Below are positions 11,856 through 22,870 of a stretch of DNA of 64,000 nucleotides, in pieces. The position numbers and the translations under genes are program-made. Source of the stretch: Escarpia spicata (lineage: Eukaryota > Annelida > Polychaeta > Sabellida > Siboglinidae); NCBI GenBank assembly GCA_963995525.1, contig OZ023214.1:55680839-55744838 (forward strand), given 5' to 3'. Within the stretch, counting starts at the first letter, position 1. Each line of letters begins with the position of its first letter. The notes beneath the pieces were generated by a model. That model saw only the letters and a program-made list of their open reading frames with translations. It was not told the DNA's origin and ran no database searches.

Positions 11856-12579
11856 CACCATGACTACATTTATTAGCGTGATAGTAATACGCATAGTAAT
11901 ACATGTACCAAGATTGTGCAAGGTCACGCACGCTTGTAGTGTCGTGATCGAATTAAGCCGACACACGTGTAGTTCTCGTACTATACAGTATATAAGTATC
12001 GTCATGGAGCCGTCATTACGGACGCATTTATAAACAGGAGAATATCAAGGACAAGCGCGAAAGTATGACATTTGAATTGTTTTATAAAAGTCCGACAATA
12101 AGAGTTTACTACTAGTTTTGTAAAAGTACGACTATTATTGATCTACAGCTTTTGTTAGTAATTATTGGCAGGTGCTTAAATATGCGTGACTGACGTAAAA
12201 AAGGACGAATTTTGTGACAAAGCTCTCTTCAAGCTTAACATTGAACATCAAATTACTTAGTTTTGCTTTAGAAACATACCATTGACAAATAGATAGTCTC
12301 CCACAGCTACCAGCAAATTGCTAACAAAGTTAATATAATATTACAAAAATAACAAGTGCGAATTAAATATAACAAGTTAATCCGTTATATTCTACTCTAC
12401 TACTCATGTCGCATATGAGTGTTTTGAAAGGAAATTAGTTACTACTTATAGGTTTGTATATAATATCACCTGTTTGAAACCCTTTGTTGTTGTAAACTTG
12501 TACACTATTGGCTATTGTTACATTTTACTTTCATCTCTGCTCACGCACGTACAAACTTGTCTTAGTCAGAACCGGACAC
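10601..12579. other. AT-rich interval, no recognised gene
   Basis: No domain-bearing frame or transposon end was recognised between the LINE relic and fold-back element 1. A (TA)n(CA)n microsatellite lies at 11806-11856. The short frames here are all below about 105 codons and show no family resemblance. Confidence 0.6.
11806..11856. repeat. (TA)n-(CA)n microsatellite
   Basis: About 20 TA dinucleotides run directly into ACACACACAC. It is a simple repeat, and likely length-polymorphic. Confidence 0.97.
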
Positions 12580-12585
12580 CAATAC
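12580..12585. repeat. Target-site duplication, left copy (CAATAC)
   Basis: CAATAC immediately precedes the left inverted terminus of element 1. The same six bases immediately follow its right terminus at 31473-31478. Confidence 0.85.
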
Positions 12586-12688
12586 AGTAGTAATAGAGGT
12601 GGTGTACGATTTATGTTTGAGTTTGAGGTGTGCAAGTGCAAAGTACCCGGATGTAGGTCAAGGTCAAGGACCCGGATGTAGGTCAAGG
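12586..12688 (+). repeat. Element 1 left terminal inverted repeat, perfect core
   Basis: Identical to the reverse complement of 31370-31472 over all 103 bases. It includes CGGATGTAGGTCAAGG, present twice. Similarity continues inward with small changes. Confidence 0.93.
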
Positions 12689-12714
12689 GTCAACGATCCG
12701 GATGTATGTCACGA

Positions 12715-12990
12715 ACAAAATGGCGCCACCTATCGGACATTTTTAGAACTAAATTGGATTGACCCCTAGCGCCACCTATCGGAAATTTTTCAAAATGAAA
12801 ATAACTAACCTTACCAGTAGCGCCACCTAGCGGATTTTTGTCAAAACACATGTTCGAGTACTGCCCAAATTCGTGCGTCTTGGTTTGTACGTTAGTGCCA
12901 CCTGGCGGATTTTTTTGTGAACTAAATTCACCTAGCGGATAGGTCATGAACTACAAGTGGTGTCATCTGACGGATAAGTTGTGAACTAAA
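12715..12990 (-). promoter_or_regulatory. Array of CTCF-like motifs, left arm
   Basis: Read on the minus strand, CCGATAGGTGGCGC or CCGCTAGGTGGCGC recurs at about 12723, 12769 and 12819, with weaker forms at about 12895-12975. The units are spaced about 45-75 bp apart and separated by AT-rich sequence. The motif is close to the metazoan CTCF core (CCASYAGRKGGCRS). Binding is an inference; the repetition is directly visible and mirrored in the right arm. Confidence 0.45.
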
Positions 12991-13094
12991 TGTAGGAGTA
13001 CTGCTCAAATTCGTGTCTCTTGCACGCTTGCGGGCAATAGAGCCTCCTCACGGATACATCCCGAACTACAAACATCATCCCTGGCGGGGCAAGT

Positions 13095-13680
13095 GAGCGA
13101 ACCCTATGTTAAAGCATAGGGAATTTTCCCCATGTTAAGAGATAGGGATTTTCCCCATGTTAAAACATAGGGATTTTCCCCATGTAAAAGCATAGGGAAT
13201 TTTCACCATGTTAAAGCATAGGGATTTTCACCATGTTAAAGCATAGGGATTTTCCCCATGTTAAAGCATAGGGATTTTCCCCATGTTAAAACATAGGGAT
13301 TTTCCCCATGTAAAAGCATAGGGAATTTTCCCCATGTTAAAACATAGGGAATTTTCCCCATGTTAAAGCATAGGGAATTTTTCCCATGTTAAGAGATAGG
13401 GAATTTTCCCCATGTTAAAGCATAGGGATTTTCCCCATGTTAAAGCATAGGGATTTTCCCCATGTTAAAACATAGGGTTTTCACCATGTTAAAGCATAGG
13501 GATTTTCCCCCATGTTAAAGCGTAGGGAATTTTCCCCATGTTAAAGCGTAGGGAATTTTCCCCATGTTAAAGCATAGGGAATTTTCCCCATGTTAAAGCA
13601 TAGGGAATTTTCCCCATGTTAAAGCATAGGGAATTTTCCCCATGTTAAAGCATAGGGAATTTTTACCATGTTAAAGTATA
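13095..13680. repeat. Minisatellite A, left arm (GTTAAAGCATAGGGAATTTT unit)
   Basis: About 22 units of 26-27 bp, CCCCATGTTAAAGCATAGGG plus AATTTTC or ATTTTC. Variants carry GTTAAGAGATAGGG or AAAACATAGGG. The reverse-complement array lies at 30200-30975. Confidence 0.95.
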
Positions 13681-13711
13681 CAGATTTCATCATCAACTGA
13701 AAGCACCCCTG

Positions 13712-14025
13712 TTAGATAACAAACACTGACAAACAGCTCATAACCACTGACAAACAACTTACAAACACTGACAAACAGCTCATAACCACCAACAAACACC
13801 TTACAAACACTTATAAACAGCTCATAACCACTGACAAACAACTTACAAACACTGACAAACAGCTCATAACCACCAACAAACACCTTACAAACACTTATAA
13901 ACAGCTCATAACCACGGACAATCACCTTACAGACACTGACAAACAGCTCATAACCACTGACAAACAACTTACAAACACTGACAAACAGCTCATAACCACC
14001 AACAAACAGCTCAAAAACACCGCCA
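13712..14025. repeat. Minisatellite B, left arm (ACAAACAGCTCATAACCAC unit)
   Basis: Alternating units of ACTGACAAACAGCTCATAAC and ACTTACAAACACTGACAAAC form an array with a roughly 70-bp higher-order period. It is mirrored at 29945-30165, where the array is shorter. Confidence 0.93.
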
Positions 14026-14704
14026 TGCTATAGCGAGTGAAAAAATTCCCTGTTAACTGGTATGAACTGGTATGAACCGGTATAAATCAATCCGGTATAA
14101 ACAAAGGCTCTGTGTTGAAAAAACATCCATGTATCTGTCCCGTGTTAATAAGGCATAGGAAATTATACGACCTTGTCAGCTAAAACATTCAAAGTACCAA
14201 CTATCTGTGTAATATTTTGGTCAAACTGTTTGTCGTGTAACAGTATTTGTCAGTACTTACCAATGGTCACAGTGGGTATCCTGTTTGTAAACTGTTTTGA
14301 AGGGGTATTCCCTGTTCAAACCTCATCTATTTAAATAAACACTGTCGACTCGAGCGACTTGACGCCAAAGAGCCTATAGCAATAAAAGACGACGCAGTGC
14401 TCGATATCTATATTGTTCGAGGAAAGTGAAGCGTCGTGATAGTGAAGCGTTATGTTAGAACAGTACAGACACACAATAACCGCCCAGATAAGATGTACCA
14501 GTATTTATATAGTTTACCGTATTAAGGGTCAAGTGTACACATGTCCATTAGAACGTTTTTAACTTTTTTCGGACTATAGTATTTAAATTCGTGCTTCTTC
14601 GTTAAAACCTTCGAAACCGACTTCTGTCGTAAAACAAATAACCACGGGTAACCGAAAATGAACTCATATATTCATACATATATACATAGATACATCAAGA
14701 GATG
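14026..14704. repeat. Element 1 left-arm spacer, mirrored at 29262-29944
   Basis: A non-tandem segment of about 680 bp whose reverse complement is nearly identical in the right arm (for example CACTGTCGACTCGAGCGACT on the left). No gene-like frame is present. It shows that the arms are true inverted copies and not just similar arrays. Confidence 0.9.
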
Positions 14705-15965
14705 AGACTACGACCGAGATATGTCACGAGACTACGGATGTCACATCACACGAGAGTACGGACGAGACAAGAGACGGGACTATGACCGAGATATGTCACG
14801 AGTCTACGGATGTCACATCACACGAGAGTACGGACGAGACAAGAGACGGGACTATGACCGATATATGTCACGAGACTATGACCGAGATGTGTCACGAGAC
14901 AAGAGACGAGACTATGACCGAGACGTGTCACGAGACTTTGGATGGCACGAGACAAGAGACGAGACTATGACCGAGACGTGTCACGAGACTTCGGATGACA
15001 CATCACACGAGAGTACCGACGAGACAAGAGATAACGCGAGACTACGGATGACACATCACACGAGACGAGACTATGACCGAGATACAGCTGTATGTCACGA
15101 GACTTCGCATGACACGAGACAAGAGACAAGACTATGATCGAGATGTGTCACGAGACTTCGGATGACACATCACACGAGAGTACCGACGAGACAAGAGAGG
15201 CCGCGAGACTACGGATGACACATCACACGAGAGTACTGACGAGATAAGAGATACCACGAGACTACGGATACCACATCACACGAGACTATGGATGCCACTT
15301 CACACGAGAGTACTGACGAGAGACGAGACATAACCGAGATGTGTCACGAGACTTCGACTGACACATCACACGAGAGTACTGACGAGAGACGAGACATGAC
15401 CGAGATGTGTCACGAGACTTCGTCTGACACATCACACGAGAGTATTGACGAGAGACGAGACATGACCGAGATGTGTCACGAGACTTCGGCTGACACATCA
15501 CACGAGAGTACTGACGAGATAAGAGATGCCGCGAGACTACGGATCACACATCACACGAGAGTACTGACGAGATAAGAGATACCACGACACTACGGATACC
15601 ACATCACACGAGACTATGGATGACACTTCACACGAGAGTACTGACGAGAGACGAGACATGACCGAGATGTGTCACGAGACTTCGGCTGACACATCACACG
15701 AGAGTACTGACGAGAGACGAGACATGACCGAGATGCCGCGAGACTACGGATCACACATCACACGAGAGTACTAACGAGATAAGAGATACCGCGAGACTAC
15801 GGATGAAACATCACAAATCACACGAGATGCCGCGAGACTACGGATGACACCAGACAAGAGACGAGACATGACCGAGATGTGTCACGAGACTTCGGATGAC
15901 ACATCACACGAGACTATGACCGAGATATGTCACGAGATTACGGATGACACATCACACGAGAGTAC
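14705..15965. repeat. Minisatellite C, left arm (CACGAGACTACGGATGACAC unit)
   Basis: Complex tandem array built of CACGAGACTACGGATGACAC, ATCACACGAGAGTACTGACG, GAGATAAGAGATACC and GACCGAGATGTGTCACGAGA in higher-order combinations. Long frames through it (repeats of Asp, Arg, Ser, His, Glu and Thr) are by-products of the repeat. It is mirrored at 28055-29260. Confidence 0.95.
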
Positions 15966-16037
15966 GGTTCGACGTGTTATCGAGTCAAATCCCTCCGTTT
16001 TCAGGAAAATAGACGTGCTATCGCGTGGGATTTGCTT

Positions 16038-16548
16038 CAACACTCACTCACTCACTCACTCACTCACTCACTCACTCACTCACTCACTCACTCACTCACT
16101 CACTCACTCACTCACTCACTCACTCACTCACTCACTCACTCACTCACTCACTCACTCACTCACTCACTCACTCACTCACTCACTCACTCACTCACTCACT
16201 CACTCACTCACTCACTCACTCACTCACTCACTCACTCACTCACTCACTCACTCACTCACTCACTCACTCACTCACTCACTCACTCACTCACTCACTCACT
16301 CACCCTTCGTATCTGGCCATTCACTCACTCACTCACTCACTCACTCACTCACTCACTCACTCACTCACTCACTCACTCACTCACTCACTCACTCACTCAC
16401 TCACTCACTCACTCACCCTTCGTGTATGTTCACTCACTCACTCACTCACTCACTCACTCACTCACTCACTCACTCACTCACTCACTCACTCACTCACTCA
16501 CTCACTCACCCTTCGTTTCTGTTCACTCACTCACGCACTCACTCACGC
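16038..16548. repeat. (ACTC)n array, left arm
   Basis: About 120 ACTC units interrupted three times by CACCCTTCGT followed by a short variable piece, with a degenerate right edge at 16530-16548. All three forward frames are open and read Thr-His-Ser-Leu, which has no coding meaning. The mirror array at 27193-27972 is about 270 bp longer. Confidence 0.97.
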
Positions 16549-16611
16549 CGTCCCTTCGTCGTTTTCTAAAATTTTATCTTTTCAACATGTTACCGTGGAA
16601 ACATTTTCGTA

Positions 16612-16725
16612 ACTTTCTGACAATTCGACGGGTTATCGCGTGACATCTCACCTCTTTCTGACAACTCGACGGGTTATCGCGTACAGCTCACCTCTTTCTG
16701 ACAATTCGACATGTTATCGAAACAC
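16612..16725. repeat. Minisatellite D, left arm (ATTCGACGGGTTATCGCG unit)
   Basis: Three units of about 45 bp, TTTCTGACAATTCGACGGGT plus TATCGCGTGACATCTCACC. In the right arm the matching array is split by the CR1-like LINE: pieces at 22203-22258 and 27071-27122. Confidence 0.88.
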
Positions 16726-17190
16726 GAAACTTAGCCGAACACGTGATACGAATTGAGTACAGACCGACTAGTCGGACAAACGAAACACTATAGTTTGACC
16801 AACACGCCGAACGAATCGAACTATAGACACGAGTTGTACAAACGAAACACTAAACTTAGCCGAACACGTGACACGAATTGAACACAGACCGACAAGTCGG
16901 GTAAACGAAACACTATAGTTTGACCAACACGCCGAACGAATCGAACTATAGACACGAGTTGTACAAACGAAACACTAAACTTAGCCGAACACGTGACACG
17001 AATTGAACACAGACCGACAAGTCTGACAAACGAAACACTATAGTTTGACCAACACGCCGAACGAATCGAACTATAGACACGAGTTGTACAAACGAAACAC
17101 TAAACTTAACCGAACACGTGACACGAATTGAACACAGACCGACAAGTCGGACAAACAAAACACTATAGTTTGACCAACACGCCGAACGAT
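16726..17190. repeat. 125-bp tandem repeat, left arm (about four copies)
   Basis: The phrase TAGTTTGACCAACACGCCGA starts at 16791, 16916, 17041 and 17166, giving an exact 125-bp period. Units also carry GAACACGTGACACGAATTGA. The reverse-complement array is at 21735-22200. Confidence 0.95.
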
Positions 17191-17204
17191 GACAGGACTT
17201 CATT

Positions 17205-17542
17205 CAAAGTGGTGACCATCATCGTTCCCAACGCCACGCAAACGACTATGTCAATAACATGTAAGGAGAACCACCTGACAGAACTTCATTCAAACAGGTG
17301 ACCATCAGGGTTCCCAACACCACTCAACGGATACCAATGTAATTAGTCAGAGTATTCCCATCTACCGACCATGACAGATCTCTATTCGTCGACACACTTC
17401 CGGGAATACCCGAAGCACAGAGGCCGCCATGACAGTCAAGTAACTTCCGGTGTGACATCACTTCCGACGTAGCGTCCCTAGTATAGACCGCCATAGCAAA
17501 CGAATTTGAAAACTGCTATGACCGAAACACTAAACTGTATAC
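17205..17542 (-). repeat. Element 1 core module, left inverted copy (interrupted)
   Basis: Reverse complement of the core found at 21395-21720. It contains ETS-like CCGGAAGT sites read on the minus strand and ends in GTATAC, where the nested LINE is inserted. The remainder of this copy resumes after the LINE at 20547-20697. Confidence 0.85.
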
Positions 17543-20099
17543 TCATGCTAGTGAGACTTGCTGCGTTATTCTGCGTAATATCCGTATTGGTTGCACCATT
17601 CGCGTGATCGTTGTCTACCGACCGCCAACGTCCAACTTCCGCTCCTTCCTAGATGACGTTGGGAAGGTTTTACTCATCGCCGCGGCCCACCCTGCAAAGA
17701 CTGTCGTGTGTGGTGATTTCAACACACGATATGGTGATTCCACATGCGCCGAAGCAATGAACTTGGCTGATTTACTGGAGACTCATGGCTTTGTACAACA
17801 TGTGCAAAGTGCAACACATGAGCGCGGCAACATCCTGGACCTGGTTATCACGTCGGGAACATATCACGTCATAGCCACAACAGTTGAGCCAAAAACTCTT
17901 CTCACTGATCACCGTGTTATTGAATGCGGATTACACCAACCTAAACCAGAGCGTATGACGAGACGCGTCCAATACCGCAAGTACTCAGCCATTGACGGCA
18001 GCCGTTTTACCGCAGATCTCGCGGCATCGCATCTTAACGTTCCTGAACAAAATCCTGAAGTTATCCTCACGCGATACGATGGATGCATACGTAGCATCGT
18101 TAACGCTCATGCCCCAGTAATCTCGCGGACTATCACGGCTAGGCCGAAGACACCGTGGCATACAAGCGAGTTAACTGACGAGAAGCGGGCATTACGTCGT
18201 GCTGAGCGAAACTGGCGACAAACTGGACTGACTGTACATCGTCAAATATACACCGGTTTGCGCAACGCGTTCCGAAAATCACTTAGGACTGCACGATCGC
18301 ATTACTACCGTACTGAGATGACAAGTGCCGGTGGCAACATCCGACGTGTCTACCAGATCGCAAACACACTACTTGGTCGAGCTGGAGACCGACCGCTACC
18401 CGAGGACGCTACACAAGCTACTGTTGCAGCGAAATTCCAGAAGAGTTTCTCCGAGAAAATCGATGCGTTGCGCCGCAATATGACTCAATCGTCAACCGAA
18501 GACGTAGTGACGAATGTGGCTGCACGTTTAGTATGTTTCGAAGCTGCTTCACCGGCCGACGTGAAGAACATAATTTTAGCATCTGCTACCAAGTCATGCG
18601 AACTGGACCCGCTGCCAACGTCACTCCTTCAACAGAACATTAAAGTGCTGTGTCCAGTTATTACACGCATAATTAATGCGTCGCTCTCTACTGCTTTAGT
18701 CCCACAATCGATGAAACACGCCATTGTAACGCCTGTACTGAAAAAACGAGGTGCTGATGTCAATGTGCTATCTAACTTCCGCCCAATATCGAACATTTCG
18801 TTTGTGGCGAAGACAATGGAGCGCTTCGTCTCAAGACAACTGCAACGCTTCCTGAACGAGAATGGCATACTGGGCGTCTACCAGAGTGCCTACCGACCAC
18901 GCCACAGTGCGGAGACAGCACTCTTACGCATTCACAGTGATGTGGCGCAAGCGATTGATGCTCGTCGTGGAGTACTTCTTGTGCTTCTCGATTTAACAGC
19001 AGCCTTCGACACAATAAATCACGATATCTTACTACGGAGACTATGTGGCTATGGCATATGCGGCGAAGCGCATGCGTGGTTGGCGTCATACCTATACGGT
19101 CGTACCTCAGCCGTGCGTGTCGGGAAAGAAGTGTCTGGGTGTACCGTGATGAGATCCGGAGTACCACAGGGGTCGGTTCTTGGGCCGGTGCTCTTCAACG
19201 CCTACATTGCGCCTCTAACGAATGTACTCAACCGACACGACGTACAACACCATCTGTACGCCGATGATACGCAGTTATACGTCGATTTTCCACCGTTTGA
19301 GCATACAAATGCTCTCATCAGAATGGTGGCTTGCATCAGTGAAGTTAAAATGTGGCTCTATGACAACGGACTGGTTCTCAACGAGAGCAAAACGGAAGCA
19401 ATTGTTATACGTTCATCGAGCTTGCGCAGACCAATACTCATTGATCATGTCGACATATGCGGTCAATATGTAGCGACATCGACCATCGTCCGTGACCTTG
19501 GTGTTGCAATCGATGCTGATTTATCGATGGCGACGCAGGTTGCAAATGTATGTCGAAGTGCTTACTACCATCTCTCGAGAATTGCTCGTGTACGAGGGGC
19601 AATGACGACCAGTGTCTGCAAATGTCTTGTCCATGCACTTGTGACATCCAGAATTGATTATGGAAATGCGATGCTGTTTGGTATACCTGACCGTCTGCTG
19701 CACCGTCTAGAGAGAGTCCAACGGTCAACCGCTCGTGTTGTGATGCAACTTCGACGAGGTGACCGGCGATCTATCACTGCGGTCCTACAACAGCTACACT
19801 GGCTCCCAGTGAGAAAGCGCATCGAGTACAAGTTACTCATGGTTGTACACACGGCACTGTATGCAGGCACGCCAGTGTATATCGCGTCACTGCTACATCG
19901 TTACGCACCACGCAGGACCCTACGCTCTGGCGGTGGTCTGCTTTTGAATGTTCCACGCGTAACCCTAGAACGTTATGGTCGCCGGGCATTTGCATGTGCT
20001 GGGCCGACATTGTGGAACTCTCTGCCTCTGGAATTACGCGCGATTGAGAACACTAGACAGTTTGGAAAATTATTGAAGACATTTCTGTTCTCAAACTAA
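17543..20099 (+). CDS. LINE ORF2 (endonuclease-reverse transcriptase), 5' truncated, no internal stops
   Basis: The frame is open from the insertion point and ends at 20099. The first ATG-less stretch encodes IRVIVVYRPPTSNF, so the N-terminal half of the endonuclease is missing. Remaining blocks are VVCGDFNTRYG, NILDLVITSG and LLTDHRVIEC of the endonuclease, then RT blocks FRPISNISFVAKTMERF, VLLDLTAAFDTINHDILL, GVPQGSVLGPVLFNAYIAPL and the catalytic HLYADDTQLYVDF near residue 570. The C terminus GPTLWNSLPLELR is the normal CR1/L2-type end. A frame of about 850 residues without a stop points to recent retrotransposition, but truncation makes this copy unable to move itself. Confidence 0.9.
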
Positions 20100-20541
20100 T
20101 ATGGCCAGACATAATTTAACCTTTGCTTTATTCATGCATATAGTTTTAATACATTTTTAGTCTTATTTATCTCAGGGTCACATTTTAGTATCTAATCAAA
20201 TTATGTAATGTAAATTAGGCTTTTATTTTATTTATTTTGTATTTATTTATATATATTTTTTTATTATATATATATTTTTTCCAGTAGGTTCAGCTGTTCA
20301 GCACTTTTGCTAATCGTTTATTTTATCATTGCATTTACCCGTAATTTTATTATACTTAGGCTTATATATATATGCATACACTATATACTAGGATATTGTT
20401 TGCTAATTTAATTTATTTTCTTATTTGTTCTCTTAAAAGTGTTTTTATGCTTCTTATATGATTGGCAATTTGTAAACACCCGTGAACGGGGGTCATTAGT
20501 CCCGGATTTGATGGTGTATAAATAAAGTTTATTATTATTAT
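17543..20541 (+). mobile_element. Nested 5'-truncated CR1/L2-type LINE
   Basis: The insertion splits the left core copy exactly: TATAC precedes it (17538-17542) and TATAC follows it (20542-20546), a 5-bp target duplication. The uninterrupted state can be read in the right arm near 21384. The LINE begins in the middle of the endonuclease domain, so it is 5' truncated. Its 3' UTR carries a small hairpin (CACCCGTGAACGGGGGTC) and a TTATTATTA tail, typical of CR1/L2 3' ends. The open frame has no stops, which implies a recent insertion. Confidence 0.9.
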
Positions 20542-20546
20542 TATAC

Positions 20547-20697
20547 ACTAGTTTTCGGCGTCATCTCATTTGCATAACCAATCAGACCGAACGTACATCA
20601 CGTGACTTCTCTTAACACAAAAACTGTATCAGGACTTCATTCAAAGTGGTGACCATCATCGTTCCCAACGCCACTCAACGAACACCAATGTAATTAT
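20547..20697 (-). repeat. Remainder of the left core copy after the nested LINE
   Basis: Reverse complement of 21232-21383. Contains, on the minus strand, GTCACGTGAT, GATTGGTTATGCAAATGAG and ATGACGCC. It closes the left arm of element 1. Confidence 0.88.
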
Positions 20698-20780
20698 GGG
20701 ACAAAAACATAACATTTTCTGAAAATGTATACAACCACTTTGGTGGTTGTTTAAATTTTCGCGAATTTTTTCGAGTTGTC
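20698..20780. other. Apical loop of element 1 with small hairpin
   Basis: The unpaired centre contains ACAACCACTTTGGTGGTTGT (20731-20750), a perfect 8-bp stem with a 4-nt loop. The flanking sequence (ATTTTCTGAAAATGTATACA and TTTAAATTTTCGCG) is recognisably shared with the loop of element 2 at about 37250-37320. Confidence 0.7.
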
Positions 20781-20781
20781 C

Positions 20782-21384
20782 TTCGCTATCGTGTGGGTAG
20801 TACTCCGATTATCCACTAGGATTCGTTGTGATAGATGTGATGTCATACCGGAAGTTACTTGCATGTCATGACGACCTGTCATGGCGGCCTCTACGGTTTC
20901 ACCATTTCCGGAAGTGTGTCGACGAATAGAGAACTATCATGGCCGGTAGATGGCAATACTCTGACTAATTACATTGGTGTCCGTTGAGTGGCGTTGGGGC
21001 CCCTGATGGTCACCTCTTTGAATGAAGTCCTGTCAGGTAGTTGGCCTTCGCCATCGTGTGGTGTAGTACTCCGATTATCCACTAGGAGTCGCTATGCCAG
21101 ATGTGATGTCATACCGGAAGTTACTTGAATGTCGTGACGGCCTGTCATGGCGGCCTCTACGGTTTCACCATTTCCGGAAGTGTGTCGACGAATAGAGATA
21201 TGTCATGGTCGGTAGATGGCAATACTCTGACTAATTACATTGGTGTCCGTTGAGTGGCGTTGGGAACGATGATGGTCACCACTTTGAATGAAGTCCTGAT
21301 ACAGTTTTTGTGTTAAGAGAAGTCACGTGATGTACGTTCGGTCTGATTGGTTATGCAAATGAGATGACGCCGAAAACTAGTGTA
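20782..21384 (+). repeat. Core module, two tandem copies (about 263-bp period)
   Basis: Copies start at TTCGCTATCGTGTGG (20783) and TTCGCCATCGTGTGG (21046). Each contains TACTCCGATTATCCACTAGG, ACCGGAAGTTACTTG, TGTCATGGCGGCCTC and TTTCCGGAAGTGTGTCGACG, then TGGTAGATGGCAATACTCTG-like sequence. The second copy continues into the E-box, CCAAT and octamer cluster. It aligns collinearly with 37440-37710 in element 2. Confidence 0.88.
21320..21375 (+). promoter_or_regulatory. Promoter-like motif cluster in the element 1 core
   Basis: Within about 55 bp lie GTCACGTGAT (E-box), GATTGGTTA (inverted CCAAT box), ATGCAAAT (octamer) and ATGACGCC (CRE-like half site). The upstream 200 bp holds ETS-like CCGGAAGT twice and a YY1-like ATGGCGGCC. 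The cluster is repeated, inverted, on the left and conserved in element 2. Promoter function is an inference from motif density and conservation. Confidence 0.45.
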
Positions 21385-21394
21385 TACAGTTTAG

Positions 21395-21720
21395 TGTTTC
21401 GGTCATAGCAGTTTTCAAATTCGTTTGCTATGGCGGTCTATACTAGGGACGCTACGTCGGAAGTGATGTCACACCGGAAGTTACTTGACTGTCATGGCGG
21501 CCTCTGTGCTTCGGGTATTCCCGGAAGTGTGTCGACGAATAGAGATCTGTCATGGTCGGTAGATGGGAATACTCTGACTAATTACATTGGTATCCGTTGA
21601 GTGGTGTTGGGAACCCTGATGGTCACCTGTTTGAATGAAGTTCTGTCAGGTGGTTCTCCTTACATGTTATTGACATAGTCGTTTGCGTGGCGTTGGGAAC
21701 GATGATGGTCACCACTTTGA
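21395..21720 (+). repeat. Core module, right inverted partner
   Basis: Mirror of 17205-17535. It carries TACTAGGGACGCTACG, ACACCGGAAGTTACTTG and TTCCCGGAAGTGTGTCGACG. Confidence 0.87.
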
Positions 21721-21734
21721 ATGAAGTCCTGTCA

Positions 21735-22202
21735 TCGTTCGGCGTGTTGGTCAAACTATAGTGTTTCGTTTGTCCGACTTGTCGGTCTGTGTTCAATTCG
21801 TGTCACGTGTTCGGTTAAGTTTAGTGTTTCGTTTGTACAACTCGTGTCTATAGTTCGATTCGTTCGGCGTGTTGGTCAAACTATAGTGTTTCGTTTGTCA
21901 GACTTGTCGGTCTGTGTTCAATTCGTGTCACGTGTTCGGCTAAGTTTAGTGTTTCGTTTGTACAACTCGTGTCTATAGTTCGATTCGTTCGGCGTGTTGG
22001 TCAAACTATAGTGTTTCGTTTACCCGACTTGTCGGTCTGTGTTCAATTCGTGTCACGTGTTCGGCTAAGTTTAGTGTTTCGTTTGTACAACTCGTGTCTA
22101 TAGTTCGATTCGTTCGGCGTGTTGGTCAAACTATAGTGTTTCGTTTGTCCGACTAGTCGGTCTGTGCTCAATTCGTATCACGTGTTCGGCTAAGTTTCGT
22201 GT
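21735..22202. repeat. 125-bp tandem repeat, right arm
   Basis: Reverse complement of the array at 16726-17190, also about four copies, with the unit GTTCGGCGTGTTGGTCAAAC. Confidence 0.95.
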
Positions 22203-22870
22203 TTCGATAACATGTCGAATTGTCAGAAAGAGGTGAGGTGTACGCGATAACCCGTCGAAGCTATATTTGGCGGAGATAGATCGTTGAAATTGGTGGTGTA
22301 TCAAAGTTTATAAACAAGTGGAATTACTGATTGATAAGTATTATTCTTACCTTAATATCATTCATAAAGTAGCAGTAAACATATATTGAGCAGCAGTTGT
22401 GCTTAAAGTTAGTTAGATAAAGTATTTTAGGACACTTTAGTCTAGTGAGTGATAATAGGGTACGTTAGCTTACGGCTACGATAAGTTTGTAAACAAGATT
22501 TAACAAACCTCGTTATGTGGTAGAATATATAGGTGATAAAGTAACAACCATAAACTACCTACATAAGATAATATCTGTGTAAGTCAGTTCCTGCTAGATA
22601 TTTTGATAAGGTAGCTTTGTTGTTAAAATTAAGCATTTGCGATAATCGGGCGAACTAAGTTTATGTAGCTAGTGTCTCTCTTATTCGCTAGGGCGCTGTA
22701 TAACCTAAATAAATAAGGCAGTCTAGCGTACGCAATCTTACGAAAAGTGTAACATTTGTGCACAGAAAACAGTCTTCTTAAAGACTACATAGACAGTGAA
22801 TGGTGTTAACACAGTTGACAAAACTAATTTAAATAGCTAATTAGATTATTATTATTAAATAAATTCTGAT

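Noticed and set aside
13095..13680. Possible CRISPR array (regular 26-27-bp units)
   Set aside because: Units are directly contiguous with no unique spacers, and the context is eukaryotic with no cas genes.
14721..15575. Repetitive Asp/Arg/Ser-rich frames
   Set aside because: By-products of minisatellite C; the same array in the right arm reads differently.
15844..16643. Long forward frames reading Thr-His-Ser-Leu repeats (and their minus-strand counterparts at 27092-28168)
   Set aside because: They are translations of an (ACTC)n microsatellite, open in all three frames. No evidence of coding.
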